From: Lantana camara
Taxonomy: Eukaryota > Streptophyta > Magnoliopsida > Lamiales > Verbenaceae
DNA length: 64,000 nucleotides
Assembly (NCBI GenBank): GCA_037501455.1
Contig: CM074856.1
Coordinates: 54,031,001-54,095,000, forward strand
Direction: 5' to 3'
The notes under the pieces were generated by a model. It saw only the letters and a program-made list of their open reading frames with translations. It was not told the origin of the DNA and did not search any database. This document shows positions 13,734 to 25,537 of this stretch, piece after piece (the stretch's first letter is position 1; every line of letters starts with the position of its first letter). Made by a program: the position numbers and the translations under genes.

Positions 13734-14141
13734 TCAGAATCTGAGCTTCGAGAAAAACCACCGATTCTTCCCGGTCTTAAACCTCTCCTCCAATCTGGAC
13801 TTGATCTCCTTGCAAGCCGTCACCTTCTTGTCGCGCGAGGCGAGCACATCGGCAGAGACGACATCCTTCAGATCCACGTCGAGCGTGTAGCGCGTAGGCA
13901 TGATGTGGTTGTAATTGACGACCTTGATGAAGGCCTTCACGCGCGATTTCTTCGCCTGCTTCTTCGCGGAATCCTTGCGGATAACTTTGCTCGGGTACTT
14001 CCCCATGCCGGCGACGAGGCAGTGGCCGTAGGGCCTGTCGCGGGTACCGTCATCGAAGTTCTTAACAATGGTGGCCTTGTGGCCGGCGAAACGCCCCTGC
14101 AGGAGGATCACGGCCTTGTTCGGCTTCAGAAATTTCACCAT
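13734..14141 (-). CDS. RPL27: 60S ribosomal protein L27 (eL27)
   Basis: A complete, intronless 135-residue frame starts [20 protein letters not shown] and ends [11 protein letters not shown], the full length of plant eL27. The N-terminal half holds the KOW-type segment (about residues 10-35), and lysine and arginine are frequent as expected for an rRNA-binding protein. It is part of the cytosolic large ribosomal subunit. The gene is GC-richer than its surroundings. The lack of introns could be native or point to an old retroposed copy, but an intact frame and a typical ribosomal-protein promoter just upstream argue for a working gene. Confidence 0.95.
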   Translation of the reverse strand: MVKFLKPNKAVILLQGRFAGHKATIVKNFDDGTRDRPYGHCLVAGMGKYPSKVIRKDSAKKQAKKSRVKAFIKVVNYNHIMPTRYTLDVDLKDVVSADVLASRDKKVTACKEIKSRLEERFKTGKNRWFFSKLRF

Positions 14142-14241
14142 TTTCGGAGCTTCTAGCTATGGGCTATGGCTAATGGAGGAGAGGTGGCAGTGGCTCCGCC
14201 GAATATATACCTCGCCTCGAATGCGATTTTGGTGAAATTAT

Positions 14242-14326
14242 TTAGGGTTTTTATGAAATTTTTTGTTTTTACAACAAATGGGGCACAGGCCCATAGCCCT
14301 TGTATATGGGCCTCGATAAGTGGGCT
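14242..14326 (-). promoter_or_regulatory. Telo-box and site II motifs of the RPL27 promoter
   Basis: On the minus strand there is a telo-box (AAACCCTAA, 14242-14250), and further upstream site II elements TGGGCC/TGGGCT (14288-14293, 14307-14312, 14321-14326, in either orientation). This pairing is typical of plant ribosomal-protein and other growth genes, where TCP and telo-box factors act. The match is by motif only. Confidence 0.7.
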
Positions 14327-14988
14327 ATTGCACTTACAGTGTTATGTTATCGCCCTTGTAATTGGGATGTGACCTTTTGGCCCTTTTCTTTGAAAGAATA
14401 AAGCTTGATATTTCAAAGATAATATATATATATATTTTTTTTATAGTATATATATTCAATAAGATCATCATTATCGTTGTAAAATATTTGATAAGACAAT
14501 GGTTTTGAATAGTTTACTTTGAGGTGATTTGCAGCCGGTCTACATATTTAGGGATTTATTGAGATATATTTTATTGGAAATTCTGTCGATATTGTCATAA
14601 AATATATTCTTATCATTTATTATATTAGAACTAGATCGATGCCGTAATACTAAGAGTTATCGTATTAGAATTAGAATAAGTGAATAACGGCAGAGAGTAT
14701 AAGAAGAGTTAGAGATTTGGTAGGAAATTAAGTAGAATTAGGATAACTATAATTTATAGAGTTCGAGATTGGTATTATCCTGTGTTGAAATTAAGGATTT
14801 CGATTAGTAAGCATGCTACTGTATTATATTTACTGATGCAATTTATGGTTGTATGAGGAATGAATTGTGAATTAGAGTATTAATTGATGAAGGGCCCTTG
14901 ATCATGAATTGTGGCTAACGTTCTACCCATGCATGAATTATATTGTGGATGCATGGCCACCACATTTGATGCTCTCATAACCCAGACG

Positions 14989-15100
14989 TATCTTAAAAGT
15001 TTTTATATAGCGTACCTCAAAAACTTCTATTTAGTGTACCTCGGAAGCTTTTGTTTAGAGTATCTTAAAAATTTTAATTTAGTTTACTTTAAAAGTTATG
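14989..15100 (+). repeat. 24-bp tandem repeat, about 4.5 copies
   Basis: Diverged units such as TATCTTAAAAGTTTTTATATAG, TACCTCAAAAACTTCTATTTAG and TACCTCGGAAGCTTTTG follow each other at exactly 24 bp. They therefore translate as an 8-residue YLKNFYLV-like repeat. The repeat ends in a run of T. Confidence 0.75.
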
Positions 15101-15375
15101 ATTTTTTTTTTTTTTTTTTTTTTAATAAATAGGGCACTACGTAAATTCATTTTCATATCGATTTAGAATTCAATTTTCTATAGCTCCTATCAATAAAAAT
15201 TCTCTCTCTTCAATATTTTTGTCTTGTTTCGCGTATTTATGATTTTGTTTCGCAACACACATTATCAGAACGATCGTTCTAATTTCTCTGGTGAATCAAC
15301 TACAACATAAAAGTAAGATTTCCCGCCTATCTATTTACATCTTTATACGTAGTGTTATTATCTATATCTGTATAA

Positions 15376-15640
15376 CGGAAGACTGTGCCTACCCTTAATA
15401 TATATTTATATATCGGAAGGCTATGCCTTCTCTTAATATCTATTTATATATAATTAATGGTTGTCTAAATATCTATTTTTATATAATGGAAGGCTAAGCC
15501 TCCTAATTATATTTATTTATACTTAATGGATCGAAGACGACGCCTTCTAATAATATTTACTTATATATCAATCCCTCTTATAATATTTATTTACCTGCAC
15601 TGGAAGGCTAAGCCTCCTATTTATATCTATTCATTTATAT
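15376..15640. repeat. Dispersed units carrying a small palindrome
   Basis: Variants of GGAAGGCTAAGCCTCCTAAT recur about every 50-65 bases (near 15379, 15414, 15487, 15532 and 15602), separated by TATATTTATTTATAT-type spacers. The AGGCT-A-AGCCT core can form a small stem-loop in each unit. Confidence 0.6.
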
Positions 15641-15696
15641 GATGCATTAGGGACATAATATGTGCATTTAAACTATATTTTAATAGTTTAAGGAAT

Positions 15697-16300
15697 ATGG
15701 CAGGAAATGTCAATGAAGATCGGTGTTCACTTGAAACCATATTAGTAAACTATATTTTAAGTGTAATATTTGAAATGGTCTGTGGAGCACTCATGATACC
15801 AGTTCGAACAACAATGAAAAGAATATTCCCACTGAACGGGACGTTATTTCAAGCTAATGAGGTCTTTGCGGAAGATGAGTCCATTGAAGTTCCAATTACT
15901 GCTCCAAGGGTGACATTAGTGAATCTTCAACAAACGACGTTGTGTTGTAGGATGAACATGTCAGTAATATGCAAAGGAATGACGACTCATCAAGTTCAGG
16001 ACTGTTTTTCCAAAGGTTATGTTTCATTTGAGGAAGATATGGTTTGTGGAACACTCTTAATACCATTTCGAACAACAATGAAAGGAATATTCCCACTGGA
16101 CGGGACGCGTTTTTCAAGCTAATGAGGTCATTGCGGATGATGAGCCAACTGAAGTTCCGATTACTGTTCCAAGGGTGACATTAGTGAATCTTCAACAAAC
16201 GACATTAAATTGTGGGATGAACATGTCAACAATATGCAAAGGAATGACAACTCACCAAGTTCAGGACTGCTTTTCCAAAGGTTATATTTCACAAGTTCAT
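15697..16300 (+). repeat. 264-bp tandem duplication inside an unrecognised reading frame
   Basis: An open frame of 141 codons (15697-16122) contains a head-to-tail duplication. Unit 1 starts at about 15775 (ATGGTCTGTGGAGCACTC) and unit 2 at about 16039 (ATGGTTTGTGGAACACTC), roughly 90% alike by eye. A one-base insertion near 16105 (GGGACGCG against GGGACG) breaks the frame in unit 2. The protein is not recognised, and it is probably transposon-derived or non-coding. Confidence 0.6.
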
Positions 16301-16316
16301 GTGGTTATTATTTTAA

Positions 16317-16487
16317 GTATTTATTTATGAAATAAATATAAAGATAATATCATCTGATTATTATCCTAAGTATTTATTTATGAAATAAATAAAAGGATAA
16401 TATCATAAAATATTTATTTGTGAAATAAAAAAGGATAATATCATATTTTATTTATTTATGAAATAAATAAATAAGAGATAATATCTT
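16317..16487. repeat. AT-rich tandem repeat, four diverged units
   Basis: Units of 37-54 bp share TATTTATTTATGAAATAAAT followed by GGATAATATCAT. The TTTATTTATGAAATAAA part is itself nearly palindromic. Confidence 0.75.
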
Positions 16488-17747
16488 AAATTAGTTAGGA
16501 TAAGGATGTAATTAATAATTAAATTATTAATTAGTTATCTCAATTATCTAATGATTAAAATAGAATTGGAGAAGAAAAATAAACTCTCTCTGATTAAAAG
16601 AGAAGAGTCTTCTGACCGGCAGAAGTGACTTCTTTATTTCGGAGAAGAGAAAAGAAAAGATTTCAGAAGCTCTAACGAACCCGTAGAATAGATTAAACTA
16701 GGCTTATGCATGAATTATTTCTCGCATTAATTGGGTTTTGAATGGGAGAAATTTCTTGCTCTTTTTATCTCGTTTCGTGTTTCTTTAAATACACAGATTA
16801 TAGTACTAGCATACTCACTAACTAATTTGCGCCTAGAATTGGTATGGAGACATTCTAGAGAGCTTCTACTTTGGAGTCTCGAAGGAAAGAAATGATTGTG
16901 AAATGAAAAAATTCATTATCGCATGAAGAGTGTTTGAGGGTGACTCAAAACACTTAAAGAAAGATTCTAGTCAAGTAAGTTGCTCAGAAACTTTCTCTTG
17001 AGTTTTAAAATAAAAATTGCGAGCCAACGATCCTCTTGTAGAAAAAAAATTTAAATTTTCACTACGTTTCAAACCCGTTTTTCCAACAGCGCGCGTCCCG
17101 CATCATTTGCACGCAATGTGCAAATAGCATACAGGAGCAGTGTGCGCAAAACCCAACCTTTAGGTGCAACTGAAGCGCATGGGCTTCAGATTTTGTGCGT
17201 TTGTTTCATGGGGTGCAAAATACATTGTTGATGCATACGCAATACATAAGGGTGCACATTCCATTGAATGAGTATGCAGAGGTCTCCCGCGTGAGAAGAT
17301 TTTTAAATGGGAAAGTTCGTCACAACTTCTAGACGTAAAGACTTCCATATTAGGAAATATCTCACAAGTTAACAATGTGATTGATTAGTTATCAGATTTG
17401 AGATTCCATTGATATTCTGTGTGAGCTTACTATGTAATCTTAGGTATAAGTTAAAAAGGATGTCGTTCGAGATAGCTGGATTACGGCTTATATTGGAGTT
17501 ATAAAAGTGGCACATGGAGGCATGTGAGAATTAATAAAAGGACCTACACTTGCTATAGCAAGACGATCTCTAATTGTATAAGTTGTTAATATTCCATCAA
17601 GAAATCATTGACTAAGACAGTGGATCGAGATTAAGAACGATTAAAATTAGAAAATTGAGATTATTTCAATCTTAATACATTGATGAAAGGTGAATTAATT
17701 CTTTATTTTTTATATTGCGTTCTTAATAAATGCAACAAATAAATAAA

Positions 17748-18058
17748 GGCTTAAACTTTTTTTTATTTTTTTCACCCAACGTTTGATACGTTTTGCATTT
17801 TGGTATTCAATTTTTAAAATTTAAGAATTTTGTACTCAACTTTTAAATATTGTTTCATTTCATTGAATGGGTAAAATATTAAAATGACTGTTTTGCTCTA
17901 AAAAAATTCATCTTGACTGAAAGATTCCACCGAAAATTCAAATTGAACGCTAAAATGAAACAATTCAAACATTGAACAGTGAATCCTCAAAGATTTAAAA
18001 ATTAGGTAAAGAAGCAAAACGTCTCTTACATTTGTGTGAAAAAAAGAAAATTTATCCC
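17748..18058. mobile_element. MULE-like MITE, 311 bp, with exact 9-bp target duplication
   Basis: It is flanked on both sides by ATAAATAAA (17739-17747 and 18059-18067). The ends are imperfect inverted repeats: GGCTTAAAC...TTTTTTTCACCCAACG...ACGTTTTGC at the left, and the complement of GGGATAAATTTTC...TTTTTTTCACACAAATG...ACGTTTTGC at the right. A 9-bp duplication fits Mutator-like elements. The flanks are AT-rich, so chance repetition is possible, but the match is exact and abuts both ends. Confidence 0.6.
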
Positions 18059-18067
18059 ATAAATAAA

Positions 18068-19975
18068 CCATGTATATGGTGGAAAAACTATTTTTGGGTT
18101 GATGTTTTTGGAAAATGTGCATAGAGCTATAAATAGTGTTTGGATTTGTGTGACCGAAGCCCATCAGGCAAATGGCCCCACATTTGCATTATATTTCCTT
18201 CATCTTGCACTTTAATAATTGAAGGTGATGGATGATGCATAAATTAAATGGTGATTTTCTCCTTGAAAGATGGGAAAAAAATCCACGACTAAATTGAGAT
18301 ATTCATCCTCCATTTTGACATAAATTGATAAGTTGTTACCAAAAAGAAACTTAAAAATAAAAAATAAAACTAACAAATTCTCTCGATAAATTACGAACAA
18401 CTCATAAAATGAAAAACATCAGATTTAAAAACTATTACACTATAATTACATATATATGGACACAAAAATATAGAAAACTATAATTTGATATCAGTTAGTT
18501 AAATAATTATATTTATACTCCATAAATTTAATAATTATATTTATACCCTTTAATGAATTTAAAAATATTTTAAAAAATTAATTTCTTTTAAATGTATAAT
18601 ATAATTATTAAATTCACAAATGAATGTGAAGGCAATTATCTGAGTGGTACATTCCGTTAATAATAAATGAATCTCAATGTATATGGGTGTATGAACGTGT
18701 GTACTATTACATGGAACAACTGTCCATTGAGAAAAAAATGTCTAAGTGATGACATAAAGATTATGCTGGCAATTAATTATTAAATAAGATTACATACCTT
18801 GGAAAGCATATAATAATTAATTTCGAAACATTGATAGTTTGTTCAACAATAAATGTTTTTGACCTTTGAAGTAGATAGGGGACAAATTTACATTCTCAAA
18901 TGTAATTCCGTAACATGAAGTGTATGGACACCACAACGAGTAAACTTCATTTTTCGATTAAAAATGGTCAAGAATACAGGTACGGATCTAAAACTTAGAA
19001 AAAGAAAAGGATGAAAATTAAATATCGAAAGTAAAATTTTAAAATAGAAAAAACAAAAATATAAATATATCAATGTATATGTATAAAAATAAGAAAAATT
19101 TAAAATTTAAGGAGCACGGTATCACCATAACCTATGTAGCTCCGTCTCTGCAAGGAAGGAAGAAACTACTTCAATCCTCAATGCCTCTATAAATTGCCAA
19201 AACTAATAAAGGCCAATGTATATATGACTAAATTTAAAGGGTTATGTATTGGTGAAATAGTAAAAACATGGTCACTATAGAGTTTGATGATGGATTTAAT
19301 CATTTCGGGATCAAGAACGTTGGATTGTGGTTAAAATTAATCAATACTTTTTTTTGTTAAAAAATATTAATGAATACTTGATTGCCTTAAAACATATTCA
19401 TAATCCCAAAAGGCATCAAATTTAACTAAACATGAGCAATTATGCACATCGTACTTTTGTTTCCTGTTCTATATCATACTAGATTAATGAGAGATTTTAT
19501 ATTCAAATTTATGACATTATAATTATCATTGATTATAAGAAATTTATAATTTAATGGTATGTCTCATTCCAGAATCAAAAGATACAGAGGATGTTTGCAA
19601 ACTCTACTCTATAAGTATAAGTAGAAGTGGAAGTTGTAAAAAAGTGCAGTAGTAAAAATAGTGAATGTTTGGGAAAAAAAAAAGTGATAAATAGAAAAAT
19701 AATTAGTTGAGTGTTTACAGAAAAAAAGTTGATAATCACTTTTAACTATTATTAAGTTACTAACTTACCCCCTAAAATATTTTAAATTATTTTTTAGTAT
19801 TATAATATGATTTAAGTATTATATTAATCTTGAGTAGAACGAAACCAAAAAAAAAAAAAAAGAGTTAAAAAAGAAAAGATGCGAAGAACTTATAAACCTT
19901 AGTTTGTATATGCATGTAAAAAGTCAATTTAGTTTTATTAATATTTTATAAGGATACTATTGTCAAATAATTTTA
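18068..19975. other. AT-rich spacer without recognised genes
   Basis: Short ORFs are scattered on both strands, none with a recognisable domain or splice pattern. I see nothing else I can support. Confidence 0.5.
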
Positions 19976-20508
19976 ATGCAGGAGCTTAGGGCCGAGGAAG
20001 GTTATAATGACAAGAGTCGATCGTTGGTGGAAGTTTCATGGGTTTCCTTATGGAAAATAGTTATATACTTTGGAATTGACGGTATGGTGACGTTGCTCAC
20101 TCACCTTCCGAACACCATTAATCAGAGTCCTGAGGACGACTTTGACGTTGCTGCGATTGTCTGTTGTAAGATGGGTGCTACGTTGGGCCCCTCGTTGCCC
20201 GGAGGACTGGGCGCTTCACTAGGAAGCCAATGGATGATCCGTTTTGGTCAATGTGTATCAGGGACGGTTATAACGTCACCCCCACCTGGAGCATTATGAT
20301 GGAAGATCTTTGGGGAAATTGCTTTGATGGCTTAGTAGCTAACTGTGCCCTTTTGATATCTCTTGTTGTGTTGTGGTGTGGACATTTTAGTTGTAATAGT
20401 ATTGCTGACCCGTGGATTATGTCGTATTGTATCTTTTGGTGTTCGGTTGCTAATAAATGAGGAGGGGGTCCTCGTTAATCTCCCTACGGTCGTCTTGACA
20501 GGTTTCTC

Positions 20509-20516
<8 letters not shown>
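19976..20516 (+). other. GC-richer block ending in a poly(A) run, possible retroposed fragment
   Basis: A block clearly richer in G and C than its surroundings has an open frame at 19976-20299 (107 codons). It then holds an AATAAA motif (in GCTAATAAATGAGG, about 20450) and ends in a run of A at about 20509-20523, followed by TA repeats. A poly(A) tail and AATAAA suggest a retroposed RNA, either a 5'-truncated LINE or a processed transcript. The peptide is not recognised and no clear target duplication was seen. Confidence 0.35.
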
Positions 20517-20540
<24 letters not shown>

Positions 20541-20930
20541 TAATTATAAATATGTCCTAACCTACTTCTGGCTTCTGAATAAGCAGAAGTGGAATTTCCA
20601 AACACTCCAAAACCGCTTAAAATAAAAGTTTATCTCATGTTTATTTTTAGAGTTTGCTAATATGGAACTTACTTTGCTTCTCCATACTTAATAGGGCAAT
20701 TCTACTCCAAATTCGACTCGACTAAACATAATCAATTAAAAAAGTAAGTGTACTTATTATTTGATTTATTATTCTCTCTAAATTTTTCATCAATCACACG
20801 ATAAGTATAAAACACTTACTCACTCGTTACATCAGTTTGACCGAGTCAAGCTTGGGTAGAACTTAACAAGCAAACCCATAAATTATTATTATTATTACTT
20901 TTTCTTTTTGAGAAGTATCATTATTATTAT

Positions 20931-21896
20931 GGGGCAATTATTGAACAGTACCAATAATCCCTAATTTTTATCCAAAATCCCCCAATTCAAATTTTATACA
21001 GTTTTAATCCTCAATATACAAAACATTTTTCCTAAACCCCCTAATCACCTAAAAAGTCTATTTTGCCCCATTTTTTTTACTTTGTCCACACCTTTTTTCC
21101 TTATTCCACACATCATCTTCTTCATCCTTCACCTCGTCGGAGCGCCGCCACCACCGCCGCCGGACCACCACCGGAGATGGTCCAAAAAATCCCGAAAAAT
21201 CTACCGGGGACGTAATCCTCGTCCTCGTTCCATATCTTTGATTAGTTTTTCAAAATTCCAAACCATTTGTCCCCAATTTCAAATCTAAGAATTTTAGATC
21301 TAAAAAAAAAATATCCATAACTCCCAACCCGCTTAACGAAAATCGATTCCGTCAATTGCAATGGATTCTTCATGTCGATATCTTCAAGATCCATACAAAA
21401 AACGTCGAAAAATATCGCCGAAAAGGACGAACCCATTTCCCATTTTCTATTGAAAATTTGCAGGTTTGGTCGATCTTCCCGGCACCTTCTTCGGCCATTT
21501 TCATGAGACGTGGTTGGTATCAATGAAGTCGCGTCGTCGAAATGAGTCAAAGCACGTAGCTCCCGTCTCCGAAAAGTGACCGGAGACGGCGCCTCCGCCA
21601 CCGCAGGACCACCTGCGTCTTCCACACAGGAAAAACGAAGAAGAAAAGAAAAAAAAAAAAGAAAAAAAGAAAAAGAAAAGGAAAGAAAAAAAAGGAGAGG
21701 AAAAAAAAGGGTATTGGGGGTAATTTCACATATTTTATTAAGGGTATTTTAGTCTTTTTACACGAAATTGGGGGGAGGGGGGGGGGGGGGGTTTAGGAAA
21801 ATTTTTATGAATAATTGATCCTTAAAACTTAAAAAAATCAATTGGGGATTTAGAAAAAGTATCGATGTGAGGTGGGGAGTGTTGAATAATTCTCCG
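20931..21896. mobile_element. Non-autonomous DNA element, family A copy 1
   Basis: It starts GGGGCAATTATTGAACAGTACC and ends with an imperfect inverted copy (GTTGAATAATTCTCCG). TATTATTAT lies on both flanks (20922-20930 and 21897-21905), a 9-bp duplication, though in a low-complexity ATT tract. The interior matches 43269-44217 over most of its length, including the shared runs CCTAATCACCTAAAAAGTCT and AACGAAAATCGATTCC / AACGAAAAGCGATTCC. A GC-rich (CCG-rich) first third is followed by a purine run. A 127-codon minus frame (21242-21625) is only partly kept in the other copy and is not believed to be a gene. Confidence 0.65.
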
Positions 21897-22301
21897 TATT
21901 ATTATTATTTGTTTTGAAATAAAAGATATTGGAATGGAAAAGGACACTGTACGGATGTGGTAGCGCTCTTAGGAATATGAAATGAATATTCCTAAAACAA
22001 GTAAAAATGAATATGATTAGCAACCCACAACTACAAGATTTCCGTATTAATTAGTAGCTTAACAGCATCATTAATCATTTAATCATCTTCCTCCGACATT
22101 CTGGTCAGAGAGATTAGCAATTTCATAAGAAAATCATTTGCATTCAATTCGATTAATCAAAGTCAGAAATCATTAATTTACAAGCAATAAACACATCGCT
22201 ATCACCCTTCTTCTTTAAATCCCCTTCCCAGAGGAGAGGACAGAGGAGGCGAAAAGTAAAGAAGTTTCACGAATCACAGAAGAAGGATTACACGAAGGGG
22301 A

Positions 22302-25300
22302 ATGGCAAGCAATGAAGAAACCATGGAGGTCGAGGCTGCAAACGGGGATTCATATGGGAATAAGGTTAAACTAAGGTTCAAAGATCCGTCAAAGGTAGGG
22401 GCGCCCTGTGTTGCTGCATATGTGCATATGCATATGCATATTGGGTATACGTATCTAAGTGATACTGGTTCTTCTGGGAATCGAGGTTTTCTCGATTTGG
22501 GTTGTGTTTTTAGATGTTTTCGTGATTTGGGTTCTTCGTATTATGTCATTTCATTGCGTGTAAGATGGTTTTGTTGACGTGGGTGATTTTGAAATTTGTG
22601 TAGAAAGTGGCTCAAACGAAGGAGATGCTATCGAAACAAGCCGTTAAGATCGCCAAACAGGCTGAAGAGCATGAAAGATTCATCAATAAGGTATCCATCA
22701 TCAACCGGTATATGCATTCAGGATATCTTTGAATCTTCTTTCAGTTCTTGGATGGTGAAACTATTTAGGATTCTGTGGACTAGAAACATAAAGACCAATC
22801 TCGACCTGCCTAATATGGTGTTCTTTAAATAGATCAAGAAAATAGACCAAGTTCTGAACTCCATCAACTTTAATGTAGAGTATTGTGATGATTGATATGA
22901 GGTTTGCATGTAGGTGACACATCTGCTTGGTGTTCTTGGCTTTGGAGGCTTCTGCTTTATTTTGGGTGCAAGTGAGTTTAACGGCTTTTTGCCACAAGAT
23001 TTTGTAACACCAGCAATCTCTAATACGTTGTAAAATTTCATTCCGTAATTGGGTTATTTGGTGATATAACTGATCAGGGCCGCAGGATGTTCGATATCTA
23101 TACTGTTTGTTCTATGTAATTTTCGTCCCACTTCGATGGATTTACTACCGGTACAAGAAATGGCACTATTATCTTCTGGTAATCACAACTAAGTTTATTT
23201 ACCTAGGGAGTGTATGATTACATTGATGACTCACTTAGGTGGTTGTTATGCAGGATTTTTGCTACTATGCTAATACGATATTCTTGATCATGCTTCTGTG
23301 TTTCCCTACAAAAGAGAAACTGTTCATGGTTTGCTTTTCATTTGCAGAGGTAAAAAGTTGGATTAGTATATTAATGATGTTGTTCATATTCTTCTGTTTC
23401 TTGCTTTGATATGATAAATAAGGAAAACCAAAACGGGTGCAGGGGCCATTGGCATGGGCACTAATTGTTTGGAGATGTAGTTTAGTTTTCAATTCTATGG
23501 ACAAAATCGTAAGCGTCTTTATACATCTCTTGCCTGGTAAGACTTCTTTTTTGTTACGTCTGTCATAGAACAAGCTTTTAATGCGAGTATGCAACAATCT
23601 TTTCAAATTTTAAAATGAATGAAAAACAGCTTGAAATGATGAACTTATAGATGTTCTTACTATCGGATAAGGTTTAGTGTCATGCTATTGGAACAACTTA
23701 TTATTATTTTTATCTCCAATTTTATAAAAAAATTATAGGAGTCAAATAGTCCTTAAGACTCAGTAAATGAAAAAGTGCACATGGAGAAACAAAAGAAAGC
23801 ATTTATTAGCTAAAGTAGAAAGAGAGAGAGGCTTCTAAAACTATTAGCAAACAACACAAAAAATCATACAGCTGGCTCGTGTTTTGAGAATCAACGTGTA
23901 CAAACTGAAATTTGCTTTAAGGTCTATGAAATGCTTATTAGTTGCTCGTGGCTGCCGGTAACTCCTAAGACACATCCAATGGACAGAAGAATTTTAGTTT
24001 GGGTTAACATGAGAGGGATTTAGAAATTACAGTGTGGAATTTTTGTTCTTGAAATCAAATATGTTTGTGAACAATATATATCCAAAAATACCAATATATG
24101 GCTATACTTTGCATGGATATGTACAATATGCATGTATTTCTTCAGTTGAATTTTCTGTTTCAGAACTTTCCTTCATAATCTGTTTTACATTAGCAGCATC
24201 ACCTTTTCTTTTTAATTCTAGTTATCCATTTCCAATTTTTTGGCTTTCAGGATTGGTTTTCTTCACAATTCGATGGTGGGATCCGGTGTTTTTCGAAGCC
24301 ATGCATCCAGAGGGAACTGCTCGTAGAGCGTCATGGCCCTATGCAGAAAACAAATCATATCTGTGGACATGGCTTTTCTTTGTACCTTTAGCTGCTTATG
24401 TTGTTTGGCAGCTTCTTTATTTTCTCATTGTTGATGTACTACGTCGACAGAGACTGCTCCGAGATCCAGAAGTTATGACTTCCTACAGGTTTCAAAAACT
24501 TTCTTCTTCTCATTCTTTAAAATGTGTTTCTTCATGGAAATTATTCTACTTACTTGACCTTCCTCTCTTGTGTAATTATGCAAACCTCCCTTCTGAGTTT
24601 TGAAATTACAAATACCCCCTTTTGATGAACGATGTTTACTTGGAGACTTGGATACCATTATCCTTCATGCAAAGACAATTAGAAAAGTTTACTATAATTA
24701 ATTATTATCACATAATTTAACTATGTGTAGTAGTCAGTTAGAAGGGGATAGATAACTATAAGGTGAATATGGGTTATAAGGGCAGAATGTGTAATTTGAC
24801 GGGATAATTGTGTTAATTGTTTTTAGTTGGAAGGTCTAGGCACTGTAATTTTTGCTTCAATATATTTAATGCTATACAGTACCAAAACTGCCTTGAGATT
24901 TGCCTCAACGATAGAAGTCCCTTTCTACCTATCAAAATTACAAATTGCTCCTCACACTAACAAATCGAGGGTTAATCTGTAATTGAGGAAAGGTTGGCAC
25001 TATTGTAAGATGGAATCGAATCTCAAAAGGGTGGTAATCATTGTAGTTTCAACCTATAAATGTTCTTTTCTTTTCTGGGCCAAGCACAGGGAGTTTTTGG
25101 TATTTTCACCTATTATGCTATATCCACACTTAGCTTTACTTATTATTATAACTTCCTTTACTACTAGGGAACTTTCCAAGAAAGCCCAGAAAGCAAACAA
25201 CATATGGTGGCGCTTAAGTGGATTACTTGGGGATCAGAATCGATTGTTTATGTACATCTTGCTTCAGGCTATGTTCACTGTAGCAACTACTGCACTTACG

Positions 25301-25537
25301 GTACCTATATTCTTGTCATATGAATTACATGTAACTTTCCAAGTACTTAAGGTTTCTGCAACTGTGTGGAACGGAGGAAACTTTTTACTAGAAGTGATGC
25401 CAAGGCAGGTCATTCTCAAGGAGAAAAAAAAAACTGAGATGCAGCCCATCGAGCCTGTGCAGCTCAACCAATCCGAAACCGAGGATAACACAACAAACAC
25501 AAACAACCAGTCTGAGGTAATAGAAGAATCTCAGTAG
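22302..25537 (+). CDS. GPC1: Glycerophosphocholine acyltransferase 1 (DUF2838 family)
   Basis: Exons 22302-22394, 22604-22690, 22914-22971, 23078-23178, 23254-23349, 23443-23536, 24251-24488 and 25168-25537, all GT-AG and in frame, encode 378 residues. The cytosolic N-terminus (about 1-60) is charged. About eight hydrophobic segments follow, with the family-typical strings [37 protein letters not shown] and [21 protein letters not shown]. The C-terminus is hydrophilic (EKKKTEMQ...). Gpc1-type enzymes acylate glycerophosphocholine from acyl-CoA to make lysophosphatidylcholine in the endoplasmic reticulum, returning it to phosphatidylcholine synthesis. The sequence follows the Arabidopsis homologue closely from end to end. 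It converges on the myosin gene downstream. The enzymatic role comes from the family. Confidence 0.92.

Larger units (their letters stand above)
14870..17130 (+). mobile_element. Possible degenerate LTR-retrotransposon remnant, repeat-rich
   Basis: This AT-rich stretch is crowded with tandem repeats (listed separately). It holds a TTATCAGAACGATC string near 15264, which loosely resembles the primer site that follows some plant copia LTRs. No gag or pol domain is recognised, and no second LTR or target duplication was found. The call is a guess from texture; it could equally be unrelated repeats. Confidence 0.25.

Noticed and set aside
13734..14156. 157-codon plus-strand ORF opposite RPL27
   Set aside because: It is the antisense shadow of the ribosomal protein gene.
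19590..20640. A larger hAT-like element around the GC-rich block, with TGTTTGCAAACTC and TGTTTGGAAATTC-like inverted ends
   Set aside because: The end similarity is short and no 8-bp duplication was seen.
21242..21625. 127-codon minus ORF in family A copy 1
   Set aside because: Only partly open in copy 2 and of biased composition; noted as possible captured sequence rather than a gene.
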